Source: Brachionus koreanus (lineage: Eukaryota; Rotifera; Eurotatoria; Ploima; Brachionidae). From it: a DNA stretch of 64,000 nt. Position 1 is the first letter of the stretch. Each line of letters opens with the position of its first letter. The stretch lies in contig PJRA01000508.1 in assembly GCA_016987375.1 (NCBI GenBank), positions 2,693,430 through 2,757,429 of the forward strand, written 5' to 3'. Both the position numbers and the translations under genes were made by a program. Below are positions 33,021 through 46,300 of the stretch, one piece after another. The notes beneath the pieces are model-generated. The model did no database searches. It saw only the letters and a list, made by a program, of their open reading frames with translations, and had not been told where the DNA came from.

Positions 33021-36000
33021 CTGTTGCCATAGTTTCTATTAATTGTTTACGTAAATTTTTTTATTAATAATTTATTAACTTTGTTTTTTTTTTTAATAAA
33101 AATTAATTTCTCTACTCGTTTAAAAATAAAAAAATATTTGTTTCCTTTTTTCAAATATTTGCTTATCAATTAATTAAAAACTATATGTTTTTAACAATTT
33201 TCTTTTCTTGGATTTTATTGAAAAAACATACTATCAAATGATATAAAAAATGTATTTAATTAATATGAATATTATTTAAAAAGAATTTTTTTTTAATTAT
33301 TTAATTTTTTTTTGTAAAATAAAAATTATTTAACTACTTGTTTAAATAATAGTTTTGTTTCATATATTGTCACGAACTACCATGTTGCTTTTAAAGAACT
33401 TCCTTTTGATCTTTAAAAAAAAATTTATAAAATTTTTATTAAACTAAATTTTACACAATCAAAATTAGTGATAAACCAAAAATTCAGTTTATGATAAAAG
33501 CCCAAAATAATATCTTAAACAATTAAAATATTCTGAAAAATCTAAGAAATTTTTAAAAACTAAAAAGAGTTCAATTCAATTACATTTTAAAGTTAATTAA
33601 CAGGCTAGTGTTCTTATTATATTTAAATGATTTTGACGCATAAAAAAATAATAAAGCATAAGAAATTAAACCATCGCATTGTGAATAAAAAGTTAAGATT
33701 TTTTTTTATCGAATATTTTTTATAATAGCATAAAGAGCGAATCTGAATTTCTTTCAATCAAGAACAAAGTTTTAGTCGATGGGACAAAGACATTTGGTGA
33801 ATTTTTAAAAAAACAATATGTTGAAAGTGAATGAAACAATTGGCAAATATTCGTTTCAGTTGCCGGCTTTGCTTTTGCCAAACAAAGAAGTTTTTTACAA
33901 AAAGAGAGCTTTTGAGGATTCAATTAGCAATCGAAATTATTTTGTAAAGAGTTGAAAACTTTTCTTTTATTAATAGAAGAAAATAAAAAAACTAATTTGA
34001 AAATTTTTTTTTTCTCTTCAATTTGATATATCACACTCGACATAAAAATATAATTATCTTTTAAAAATTTATAATCAAACAACTTCCTCTAAAAATTAAA
34101 AAATAAAAGTCGATGCAAAAGTTTAGAAATTCGGGTAATTTAAAAGTTTCCAACTCCTCATTTGGTCTCTAAATAACTTTATCTATCTGAGACTAATTTT
34201 TATATGCTTTAATTACTAAATCTTTTTACGATACTTATTTTTTTTATGTCAATTTTTTACGTCAAATACAGTTTTCCTGTCAGATATTCAAATTGATAAT
34301 TTTTTCTTATTTGTTTAATTTTTCTGCTAAATATTTTTTAGTTTATTTTTTAAAATAGTTAAATAGTTTCTCTTTTATCGGAAAAAATTGAGACTTATTG
34401 GCCGCTTTAAGACAAAATAAAAAAAAAGGTTTTTTTTTTACTTTTTTTCAATAAAAATAAAATTATGTTTTAATAAAAATTAAATAATTTCATAGTATTT
34501 TTGATTTTAGATATGATTGAAAAAAAATATGAATAACGATCAAATCTATTGAATAAAAACCAAACAAAGGAAGTAACAAAAAGAGTCCAAAAATGTTAGA
34601 AGAATTGTTGACTGTTAAAGAACATAGATATTTGTGCAAAAGTTTCATCAGAACTATTTTCATTTTTTTATAAATGTCTTTTAATTCAAATTTTTCTTTA
34701 AATTTTTTGGTTTTTTATTAGGAATTACAATAAATAGAGTAATTAAATAAAGCCAATATAACTGTAAAAAAATTAGAGAATCAGAGATGCTAGATGGATT
34801 CATAAATGGATGGAAGATCAAAATTCGAATTAAGATTTGGATGGAAAGATCATACTCGATGAAATTTCAGTAATATTTTGATACCATGTGCGAATAAATA
34901 GAGATATGGCATTTGGCATCAAATATTAAATTGCTAAATTCAAACTTCTTCCTTAAATAGGAGTTTTTTGTTCTAATTTCGAAAGAATTTTCTTTTATTT
35001 TTTCAATTAAAATGTTTGCTAAAAGAAACTTTTATGAAATCAAAAAAAAATTTAATTTCTTGTCAGAAAATTTAAGGAAAAAACAAAATTTTTCAATTCT
35101 TTTTTACTTTATTTTTAAAATTTAGTCTAATAAATAAAATATAGTTTTTCGTTAATTTATTTTTAGAAAAAAAAAATTAAAAAAAATCAAATAATACATT
35201 AAATTTGTTTAGTTATCTACTTGTTTAATTTAGCTTGCGCCTGATGACATGTCGAGTTTCCATTCCAAAACTTGAAATATCGTTTTAGTTTAAAGATACC
35301 GTTGTTGAAAAAATTTCATGATAATTTGATTTGGCCCATTGAATTTTGAAAGCGAAAAATAGTTTTAATTTTTTGACATCAAAGTAGAAAAACAGGTTAT
35401 TGGTAATGGATAATGGTCAAATGAATTACTTAGTGATTTTATTTTAGAGATATTAAGAGAAAAGAAAAATTGTAATTTTTTTGATATTTTTTCTTTTTCA
35501 CTTTTTATTTAATTATATCATTTTTAACTAATAAAAAAATTTAAGTAGTTTAATACATCATTTCAACCCTAAAAACGAAAAATAAAACATATAGAAATTG
35601 TATTCCATATAAGTTTTATTTATGTTTTAATTTTCATTTTTATAAGTTTTAGTTATATAAAAGTTATAAAGAAGTTCACATTAGTTTGAAAGTCTTGATT
35701 TTATGCCACAACAAGGCAAAATGAAAATAATTTTACATTTTTACATTTTCACATTTTGTTCATTTAAATTATTAGATGAGATTCATTTGGTTTTAAACAG
35801 TCGCAAGTCCTGTTCAAATTATCCTCATTCGAATAGGAACGACTGATTACTTTGAAGCGTCAAAATTAATTTTTTTCATGTTTTCATATCTATTTATACA
35901 TAGAGGAGATAATCTTGAAAGTTCCCTTGAAAGTAGCAAAAGTGATTACCTGACTTCAGTCGGTTTGAAACCTCTTGTGTCCATCGATGAGCCAGTGGAT

Positions 36001-36947
36001 GTTAGGGCTCGGTACTGATTCGATTAGATGCTGCACGTTAGCCATCGCCGAATATTATTAAAATTAGATATCTAAAAAAAATGAAAAAAAGAAAAAGAAG
36101 ACAAAATGAGTTTGTAACGAATTTGAAATTAGTGAAACGTTGCAATATGTATAGTCATGGCTTATAAATTTAACATGGACTAATTATAAATTTTTTGCGT
36201 CAAGAACAGCTGCCATAGCGAGGCAAAGCTAGCTATTTTTATCATTATTTTTTTATTTTCTCAATTCAATTCAAGCAAAATAAAAATAAAACAATATTTA
36301 AAAGATAAACTTAAAAGAATATTTTCAAATGTAAAATTTTATTAAAATTTGATCAAAAATTGAAAAACAATTCCATCAATCAGTCAAGTTTTTTTTTTTT
36401 TTAATTTAAATTTGAGTACACTTTTAGTCTAAATCTCAAATGACTTTTAAATCATGTTTAAGGTCTATTTTAATAGCTGTTTAGAATGCAAAGCAATTAT
36501 TTTTCTAGGCAGTTCTCAATTTCCGTTCGAAATTACGCAACGGAATTCAATCAAAACCCTATTTTTTACTTTTTTACAGCTACTAAATTTAAAAGATTTT
36601 ATTTTTTAAATTCTAAGCAACTAATATTTATTAGTGTTTGCTTTAAGTTATTAAATATTAGCAAAAATCGATTTTTCAAATGTTCCATTTTTGATCTTAT
36701 TAAAAAAAAAAACTCAAAATTTCTTTAAAGCTTTAAATATTTAATTTAAAAAAATGGAAAAACAAATTAAATATTAATTGAAAATATCCTTTTTTTTCGA
36801 CTAAATAAAACTACCAGCTCCCATAATCATGGTAACATGAATTTCGAAACAATTTTACAGCCATAAACACAATTTTTAATAAAATTGAATTTTAAAATTC
36901 CCTATTTAAGTTAGGTTTTTAGAATTCATTTTATTAAATTGCCAAAA
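33021..36947. other. intergenic region between DGK and the mesothelin-like gene
   Basis: The DGK 3' UTR with AATAAA near 33096 is followed by AT-rich spacer. Three items stand out. First, a protein-like fragment at about 33805-33954 (+) reads NETIGKYSFQLPALLLPNK, EVFYKKRAFEDSISN and RNYFVKS, of unknown family and with no upstream open frame. Second, a MITE half-copy lies at 35715-35760. Third, a non-AT-rich block lies at 35790-36060 with no readable protein. A frame at 36486-36728 starting MQSNYFSRQFSISVRNYA has a mitochondrial-presequence look but no conserved continuation. Confidence 0.4.
35715..35760. repeat. left arm of GGCAAAATGA-family MITE (copy D)
   Basis: GGCAAAATGAAAATAATTTT followed by ACATTTTTACATTTTCACAT is an almost perfect left arm. 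The rest of the element is absent, which suggests deletion or an abortive copy. Confidence 0.65.
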
Positions 36948-39900
36948 ATGAAAAATCAAATCTTTTTCCTAATTTTATTTGTAACTAGTTGTTATTGTCA
37001 AAATCAAACAACTGAGGCTGATGTCAATCAAGTTACCAAGCAATCTGAGTCAAACAATACACAAGTGAATGAGGAAACAACGTCTGAGGATAAAAATATA
37101 ACTACAACTGTCAAGACTACCATTATCACCAAAATTTCAACCACTACAAAAATCACACCTTACAGTGAAAATCCCGCCCTAAAGAATATTTCAGCAGATA
37201 TTTTTAGACTTGTCAGCGACTTTTTGCCACATTTGTTATCAAAACCAGACCAAGTCAAATCTTTTGAAACAGATAAAAATGTAAAATTAAAAAATTCCGA
37301 TTCTTTTCATCATTTATGTTTATTTAAGACATTGTTTAATGAATTAGAAAAACTAAAAGAAATTAACTGGGAAAAGAATTGTTCACTTGCAAGAATTTAC
37401 TTAAAAATGTTAGAAGATGAGTTTGTAAAAAAACAAGATAAAGAAGTAGTCAGCGAAGAAAGGTAGACTGTGAAATATTTAGAAATTTTTGAAAAATTTT
37501 TTGTTTTATTTTCAGGCTCAAAAAATTAATTCCTTGCAAGAGAGACTGCAATTTTGATAGACTAATAAAAGCAAACTATTCTGAAGATAATAAAAATTTT
37601 TCAAAAACTTTTTTGCCACATGTAAGTCCCGATGTGGCTCAGTTTTGTCAAAATACACTTGGAAAATACCTGGCAGTTAATCGAAACGACTCCAAGCCAT
37701 TAGATCTTAGCGAAATATCTGCCTTGAGTAAAAAATTTTTTTTTGTAAAATCTAAATTTGAAATTTTGAATTTAAATATATTTTTATTAAAAATTAATTT
37801 GAATTTTATTCAAAATTAAAATGGATATTAAATTTGAATTAATTTTAAAAATTTTAAATTTTTTTGTCCAGTAAAAAATGAAATTATTTTTTCTTTTTAA
37901 AACTTATCTTTTTAGCTGATGGATCTTTACCGTTGGGCTCATTGTTTACACAATCACAAATAGCCACAATACCAGCTAGTGACGCCTTAGATGTGATAAA
38001 AAAATTCAAAGAAAAAATTGATGACCAGTCAGCTCGAAAACTAGGCAAAAAAATTCCCACTAATACTTCATTGGCTGATGTTGCGCACATTGCTGCATTT
38101 GTACCAGCAGAAGTTTTGAGCAATGCTTCACCAGATGACTTGATCAACAATATGGATAGCTTTTCAGAGAAAATTGATAATAAAAAAGCACTTTTGGTCG
38201 CTTCTAAAGTAATTTTTCCTATATTTTCAATCGGAATCTAATTTTTGAAATAATGAAATAAAAAAGATTGCTTCGGATGGAACTAAAGAGCAATTTAAAA
38301 GTTTTTTAAACAAAGCAGATTCAAAATTTTCCGAAAAAATTTCTTTGAGTACTTTTAATAAATTCAATTTGACAATATCCGAATTACCAGACGCAGCAAT
38401 ACCATCTAGTTTTGTAAGATTATTTATTTTTTAGTTAAAAAATTTAAACTTTTTTTGATTAATTCAGAGAGAAAATTTTTTGACTAATTCTTTGACTGGA
38501 GGAAAAACAGTAGCAGATCTGGATGAAAGTGTTTTGAAAACAGTAGTAACAAAAATAAGCCGATCTGAGTTAGATCAAGTACCCAAAGAAAAAAAAAAGG
38601 ATACCGTGCTTTCATTACTCAAAGCATCGACAAATTCTTCAAAAACTTTTTCCAGTAGTCAAGTATGAAAATAGAATTTTAAGAGAAAAATTTTATTTAA
38701 TTTTAAATTAATTAAGAGATCAGCATTCATGGACTCTTTTTTGCAAAGTTGGGCTGATAAAAATGACTCGCAAAAACTCGCTGACTTTGAAGCCATGTCA
38801 ACCGAAGATATCGAGGCTATTGCAGAAGTGATCGTTTCCGCCAAGTACATACATGGCTAAATTTATATCATTTTTGTCTAATTTTATTTGTTTAAGTGAG
38901 TCAGTATATTCATGGTTAAGATCTAGTAACAAATTTTCAATTGTGATCGAAAAAAATTCCAAAATGGATTCAACTAAGTGCTGTACATTTTTGTATAGAT
39001 CAAGGGTTTTATACGCTACAGAAGCCATTAAGAAATTAGTGAGCTCTGCTAGCAACATTAATTCCAATCATTTGACTAGTCTGGGTCCATGTTTTGCCAG
39101 TCTGATCCCCAAAGAGTATTTAAGCAATTTGGCATCTTCTGACATAGAATCTCAAATAGAATATTTTAACACTCAGGCATTTCAGCCCAACTCATCAGTT
39201 TTTGATACTCTCAAGACAAAGTTGAATGGATTGTACGAGACTAAAGCTACTGACATTGACAAGACCAGTATCTTGAGCAAAATGGGAAGTATAATGGTTT
39301 TTATGGATGAAGCAAAAGTCAGTCAGAATTTAATCAAAAATTCTGTTTCGTTGATGCTTACGAGCATAAAAAATGAGAGAAATGTGCAAAATGATGAGGT
39401 TGCCAAGTGTAGAATCGGCTCTGGAGATGATGATAAAGTAACCGATTATGTAAATAATTGGAATAAACACTTGGTTGGGGCTTGGTTTACATTAAGTTCA
39501 TCAAGACGAAAAAGATCAAGTATTTTAATAACAAAGTCAAAAATTTATAATAATTTTTTTTTGTAAAGCAACTAAACTAACATGTGATACTGTGAATCAG
39601 ATAGCTTCAGCTATTGATTTGGTGTCAGAATCCTATTTTACTTCAATGGAACAAGCTGAATTTGAAAAATGCATTGAAACATTGGGTAGCAATGAATATA
39701 GTCTAACTGCAGCACAATATGCCGAATTGGCTAAAAAAAAAGTAAATAACAAGCTTAAATTTGATCACACTTATTTACAGATTCTTTAATATTCGCTGGT
39801 AAAATTAGTCCCTGATTTGTTTTTTCTCTACCGACAAAAGTTGGTTTAATCATTCCAAATTATTCACTTGTTTTTTCATCAGGAATTTTTTACTTGAGCT

Positions 39901-41186
39901 GTTCCCAATTATTTAATTCTCTCTCACACTTAATTGCATTTCCATCTTCTCTGTTGCTCCATCTTAAATGAAACACATTCTGGAAGATCATTTATGTACA
40001 GAATGAAAAGTATTGGTCCAAGAGCCAACACGAGTTCAAATCTTTTATTTTAAAAATTTCAAAAAAATAGTCTACTTTGTTTTATTAAGTAACAAAAAAT
40101 TTAATTTTAATTAAATTAATAGTGGACATTTTTGGCCGTTTTGATGGCTGTGTATAAAAACAAAATTAAAAATAAATTTCAAAGATAAAAAAATTCAGTA
40201 TAAGAAAAAACATTAAAATTTAGAAAAAAATTTTAACCCACGCGTCCATCAAGACGGCCAACACCAAGTCATTTATTGAACATCTGGTTGTTTTTTGTCA
40301 AAATAATTCACAATTTTATTAAACTCTTTTTTTTTTTTAAATCAAAAAAAAATTTTTAAAAATATTTTTTCTCAAATTTTAAGGCACTGCTGTATTGATG
40401 AATATTAAAAATACTCTTACAAATAATTTTTTTAAGGACATCAGTCTAATAACAGATTCCGATATTCAGATTTACAATAAAATTTTAACAGGCTACTCAA
40501 ATACAGACTTAGCTAAGCTCAGCATTGAATCATTGACATCAGTCCAAGCATTAGGTCAAATAGATTCTTTTTCTACAGATCAAATTAACTCCCTTGTTAC
40601 TGCTCTCAAATCGAAACTCGGATCAATTGACAATGATAAATTGAACTATTTGGGAAATCTAGCATGTGGTTTAACAAGTTCTGACATTGATCAAATTACT
40701 GATTTATATTTTAAAGAAAATATAAAAGCTGTTTCTTTAATAGACACAGCTAATTGTCCAGGTATGACATTATTGTACGCTAAAGCCAAAAAAGCCATGG
40801 ACTTCAGCACTCTAACATCAGTGCAAGTGGCTGAGATTGGATCAGTCGCAGCCGGAATTAGTACTGATGAAGTCAAAAATTTAGATTCAAGAGCTATACA
40901 GGCCATGTCAACAAACACATTAAAAATAATTCCTGCTTCAATAGTAAACAGCTTTAGTGCGGTTCAAATTCAATCATTAAGCAGTGATCAATTGTCTTCA
41001 TTGATAAATAGTCCAAATGCTGACCAGTTTTCTGCAGCAACTAAAACTTTACTCACTAGTGCCTCTCAAAATATTGACGTGACCAGAACTGATGTACTAA
41101 GTGAAGTGACTGGAACTTCTGCTTCAACTTCAATACATTTCAATATTATGCTTATGATTTTGCCTATTTTTTTTAGATTTTACTAG
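36948..41186 (+). CDS. mesothelin/stereocilin-like secreted GPI-type protein
   Basis: Nine exons: 36948-37462, 37516-37727, 37916-38208, 38267-38413, 38468-38662, 38717-38844, 38897-39519, 39569-39741 and 40437-41186. All phases agree, giving 1011 residues. An N-terminal signal peptide (MKNQIFFLILFVTSCYC) precedes a Thr/Glu-rich linker. After it come many short helical repeats of the type 'l..l....l..l....i..i....l', e.g. LTSVQVAEIGSVAAGISTDE and FSAVQIQSLSSDQLSSL, as in mesothelin, stereocilin and otoancorin superhelices. A dibasic furin-type site (SSRRKRS) spans the exon 7/8 junction. The end is a hydrophobic tail (NIMLMILPIFFRFY) after a Ser/Thr/Gly/Ala stretch, fitting a GPI signal. A surface adhesion role is inferred from the family. 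Intron 8 carries a LINE fragment and a small TIR element. AATAAA lies near 41308. Confidence 0.82.
39795..40045 (-). pseudogene. LINE reverse-transcriptase fragment in intron 8
   Basis: The minus strand reads LALGPILFILYINDLPECVS, the reverse-transcriptase block 'vLGPllFllYINDLp'. After frame changes it gives ELNNWEQLK and FGMIKPTFVGREKTNQGL (thumb region, 'LGmIkRtF..r'). It is antisense to the host gene and heavily decayed. Confidence 0.65.
40125..40270. repeat. small TIR element in intron 8
   Basis: The left arm TTGGCCGTTTTGATGGCTG pairs with the inverse of the right arm, GTTGGCCGTCTTGATGGACG. About 100 nt of A-rich loop separates them. It is a short non-autonomous element. Confidence 0.55.
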
Positions 41187-43357
41187 ATGAATGAGAAAAC
41201 TATTTTGGTTTTGGAACAATTTTATTTTTATTAAAAACATAAAATTTTAGAATGAATTAACTAATTTTATTTAGAAAAAATAAAACTTTCTTATCATAGA
41301 TGTTGTGAATAAAGCTTATAATTAAAAAAAATTAATTTTTAATTGTCAATTGATAATAAAATTGATTTTAAAAATTTTCATTTATCCATCATTTATGTCT
41401 AAAGCAGAGAGCAAGCGACAGTGGCTACTACTAGCAGTTGTACTTGAAAATATGAAAAATAAACTATTGAAAGAAAAATAAGCATTCGTCAAAAGGCTCC
41501 TAATTAATTAACTTGAAAATAGTCTATTAGAAGAAGAATAAAAATTAATGAGACTAAAAAAAGTAAAATTTAAAATTGGAGTTTTTTCTTTTTTATTATT
41601 TAGACTTAATCTTAATTAGTTGTAAATTATAAAATTAGTTCTAACAATTTAATTTTAAATTTTTCTTTTTGCATTGCCTTTATTTAAATCAAAAAGAATC
41701 ATTTTTAAAATAAACTTAAAAAAAATAAATTTGGATTCTTAAAATTATCAAATAAAAAAAACTCATCTTCAATCTGCTTAATTCCAACATAGTAACTTAA
41801 AAGAATTTTAAAATATAATTTGATTCAATAATCTTATTTTTTCAAATAAGTCTTAGTCAAGAAAGTTTTTTTAAGTTTTTTTTTAAAGCTTTAAATTTTT
41901 CCCTAAATTTAATCAAAAAAAAATAGAAAAAAATTTTTTTTATTTACTAATTGTCAAAAAATCGTAATGCAGCATGTAATTGCTTAATTATTTTATCACC
42001 CTAATTTAGTTTGGACGGATATTTTGGAATTTAATTTTGATAATTTTGTAATAAATATACTGTTTTGCACAATTGCGGAGTTTTTACACATACAACATTT
42101 GAGTGATAAAATTGTTTATTTAGCTAATACATTTATAGAGCGTTTGTGTGTTTGATTTGAAGTCCGATAAGGGTGTTCATTTGGAATACTGTTTTGGAGT
42201 TATCGTATATTTTCATGTATTTTTAAAATGCCTATTCCCCATTCTATAAAGTCCCTTAAAAAATATTATTTTTGGAAAAAAATTTAAATAAAATAAAATT
42301 AAATTCTACATTTATTTATTTTTTAATTCAAATTTCAAATGTAGACAAATAAATATTTTTTGGGAAAATCAATTGAAATTTTTTAAAAATTTTAAAACAA
42401 CATTTTTAGTTTTTAAAAGCTATCTGTTAAAATTTTACAAGTCTTAATCTGGACCTGCTCTTTCATGAAATCATGTTTGTTTTCTTTTTGGAACAAATCT
42501 TCTATCAGATTTCATCGTTTATTTTTCAGTTTATTGTACACCATTACACACTTCAACACCTTGTAAATACTGAAAGAGAATTAAAAAATCTCTAAGTCAG
42601 AGACTTGATGACAAGACCAATCACTTAAAATCACATTAAATTTTTTCTAAAATTACTTCATGGTCGTGTAAAAAATATGTTTGGAATTTCTAAGGTCCAA
42701 AAAAATAACTTTTGGGTCAAAAAGTATGCCAACCCACCAACAACACTTATATAAGATGCTGTCCCTTAACAAAATCATCAATAATAATTGCTAAATTATT
42801 AGCTATTTATGGACTTTAAGACTTGAAAATTTCAAATATAAACTTTTTGGATTATTTAAATTTTTAGTATTAAAAAAATTTTTCTGATCTCTAACATATT
42901 TCAGTTTTTGCTTAAGAATTTTATTAACTCTAAAGATGTGTAAAAAATATTTGAGGAAACAGCAAACATAATCAAGAATTTTTTGTCTAAAAATTTTAAG
43001 AAAAATACAAATTAATACAAATTTATTTTTAGTATCTAAAAATTAATTAACAATCATCAAAAAACCTTTAAAACACTATTAACTTGGTAGCACGTTAGTT
43101 TTGGCCTTTTGAAATTTAGAAATAAAATAAAGAAATTTTTATTTTTTTTTAATTTTCTTATTATTAATTTTTTGTAAACTAAAAAAAAAATTAAATAATG
43201 TGAATATTCTAAATAAATTAAAATAAATTTTAATAATATTGAAACAAAAATTAAATTTGATTCACACTAAACATTAAAAATTCAACATCTAAATCACATG
43301 AATGCAAAAATTAATTTTTAATTTAAAATAAATTAAACGAAACACTTGATTTGATAA
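41187..43357. other. intergenic, upstream of rabenosyn-5 gene
   Basis: Mesothelin-like 3' UTR, then AT-rich spacer. Slightly richer unique-looking stretches at 42000-42240 and 42430-42600 contain no readable protein. No RNA gene was recognised. Confidence 0.35.
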
Positions 43358-46300
43358 ATGGCTAATAGATCAGAACCATCAATGATAATCGAGGGTTTTC
43401 TATGTCCGGAATGTCAACAAGATATGAGCACAATCGAGCTTCTTCAAGCTCACTTTGAACTAGTCCATTCAACCAAAAACAAAAAGACAAACACTTCTTT
43501 ACCTGATAACCAAACTGATTCCAAATCAATTCAAGCCTCACAAACCATAGTATCGTCCAAATTTTTGAAGCAATTTTTTAATTCAAACCAAAATAACGGA
43601 TTTTTTAAATCGCACACAGACGAATTCAAAAAATTTAGAGACAACACAATCGGAAGATATGTAATTCAAACAAACAAACTTCTAATTACTTTGGACAAGA
43701 TGATTTCAATTGATCCAACTATTCTAAGTGATGACTCAAAAAGAGAAAGTAAATTTAAATTAGATTAAAACAAACTTTTGACATTAAATTTTACAAAAGA
43801 TCATTTTAAATCAATCGTACCATGGATCAGTGACAAAGATGTTCAGCTTTGTCCCAATTGTGCTAAAAGTTTTGGCTTGATTACCCGTAAACACCATTGT
43901 AGACTTTGCGGAGCAATAATGTGCAATAAATGTTCTAAATTTATTTCGTTTAAACACGCAAGTAGTTTTTCTTAATTTTATTAAAATTTATTAATATTTT
44001 TTTCATACTTTATTAGAAAAAAAATTAAGGTGTATTAAAAAAATTTATTATCCAAAAAAAAATTTTTTATAAAAAAATAAATTCACTTAAGTTTGACTAA
44101 TTTTACATAAAATTACCAAGATCAAAAATACCAATTTAAGTAACCCTCAGTGATCATAAATTTTAATTTTTTAACAAACTTATGGGTGAAATAAAATAAA
44201 TATTGAAAAAAATTGTGTTCCTTGTCGTAGACATAGAACAATTATATTTGCAAATTTTTAGAATTTTTAATTATAAAAATTGGCAAGTTTTTAAGATTAA
44301 AAGACTGCGTAAATTGAAATGAAACCATGCATTTGAATTTTTCTGGGAAATGAGAAAATTGAAAATTTATAAAAAAATTTATTTTAAAATTTTTAAAAAG
44401 ACTAAGAAATTCTTAAAAAAACTATATTATTAAAAAAATTGTCAAATTAAGTTTAGTTTTTGAATAAATAGAAATAGCACAATTTTACTAGATACATCGT
44501 TATTTACAGTATCGTATTCAGGGTTTAGATTAAAGTTTGAAAAATATATTAAAAAATATTATTTTATTAATTTAAAAATTCAGATACAAGAAAACAAAAA
44601 TTTTAAAAAAACATAAATAACTATATGCAAAATTCGATTAAAAGGGCAGGGTTTAATTTAGTGTTGGGTGGCGGCCAAGCCTAGCCTGGCCGGTCCGAAT
44701 GCGGTCAGAATTAAGCGTCCAATTTGGCGGTCAAAATTTCAAAAGTCAAAATTTTGGACCCCAATGTTGGCCGGCCAAATATACGGACAAATTTTAGACG
44801 GGCGGCCAATTTGGCGGTCGAACCGCGAAGCTGGCTATCCAAATTTTTTGACCAAAAATTCTCAATTCAATTTTTCTTAGAAACCACAAATTAGCTGACA
44901 ATGTCTCAAAATTATTAAACAAGTCTTTTTTTGCAACACTCGAATTAAAGGAAATGAAACTTTTCTCAAAAAGTTCTGAATAATGAAATTAGACTAAAAT
45001 TTTTAAAATTTATAAAAAAGTCTCAATAATTTGAAGCTTAGTTGGTCGTCCGTCAATGATTTGGCCACCGGTCTGACCGCCACATTGGTCATCCGCCTTT
45101 TTCACCGTCCGTTTAGGCGGGCTTGCTCGCGACCAAAAATTTTTATGGACTTTTTATGGACTCCTAACTCTAAACCCATATCAGCGACTGCTTGTACGGG
45201 TCCCAGCACTACTTTAATTTTAGGAATCAATAGTTATAATTCTTTTATTTTATTTTTTGAGCCTTTTTTTTTCATAATAACTTTCTAATGGATCCGTTCA
45301 TTGTAAACAACTGAGTAACACACAAAAATTGATCTTTTTCATCAAGACAACAATCAATCATAATTGTATTATCACAAAATGTTTGAGAAACTCAACTTGG
45401 ACATGTGATATGTATAATGTGATATGTCGTATTCATTTGTATAGTATCGTTTTAGATCTTTGTTTTCGTTTTTCTTGTTATAAACCAACCGGAGTAAGAA
45501 TAGGAGTGGTCAACATTCTTTTTTTTTTTAAAGAAAATTCAAAAAAGAGAAAGACATACTTAATATATTCTTAAAAATTATTTTATTTTTTTTTAAATTC
45601 CTCAAATTGAAAGAAATTATTTTTAATTAAATTAACTTGTTTTACTAATCTAAAATATAAAGAAGAATGTATATTTATTTGTTTTAGTAAATAAATCAAT
45701 TAAATTAAATTAAGAAAAATTAAATTCAAATTTTTTTAGAGTTTTAATTATAAAAAATAAAATTACTTTGATAAAAATATGCACCATTTTATATCCTATG
45801 CAAAACTTTTTATAACCTATGCATTTTTACTAGAATTGTTGACGGACCCAGACTTTTTTATCAAGACTCAAAATAAACCAGAAGAATTCGATTTTAAGCT
45901 GAAGCGTTCAGATAGCATGACCAGCATAAACTCATATTTTTTCAAGTCCACTCAATCAAACAGTGATAATTCGAATCAAAAATCTACATCCGTTATGGAA
46001 CAAATGCATTTACGTCTTTGTCTAAATTGTGGGCTTATATTAGAAAAAAAATACAACATTCAAAAAGACAAGATAATTAGGCCAGAGTTTGCAAGTTTAT
46101 ATGATGTAATTTAAATCTTATTTTTAATTAATGGAAAAAAAAAATTTTATTTTCAGGATCTTCACTTGGCCATTACAGAAAGCCAACGTTTATATCCAAT
46201 TTATGTAAAAATGGCTCAATCTTTAAAGTAGTTTAAACTATTCTAAAATTTTTTCTGATTTATTTTTCAAGTATTGGCGAGGCATCTTTTCAATTGGGTA

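Noticed and set aside
35790..36060. Less AT-rich block considered as a structured RNA or hammerhead ribozyme
   Set aside because: Contains CTGA..GAAAC-like pieces but not the CTGANGA core, and no snRNA, rRNA or tRNA signature was recognised.
36486..36728. 80-codon ORF with mitochondrial-presequence-like start
   Set aside because: Only the first 25 residues look protein-like, the rest is Phe/Lys/Asn typical of chance frames, and no splice continuation was found.
40384..40436. Acceptor at 40383 for the last exon of the mesothelin-like gene
   Set aside because: Phase does not fit exon 8; the acceptor at 40436 (TTTTTTTAAG) gives phase 0 and continuous reading.
43764..43770. Rabenosyn-5 read as a broken gene because of an in-frame TAA
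   Set aside because: The stop lies inside a 51-nt GT..AG intron with matching phase, like the other short introns in this window.
44668..44880. 70-codon GC-rich ORF
   Set aside because: It lies inside the hAT-like MITE and reads only its GCGGTC-type motifs.
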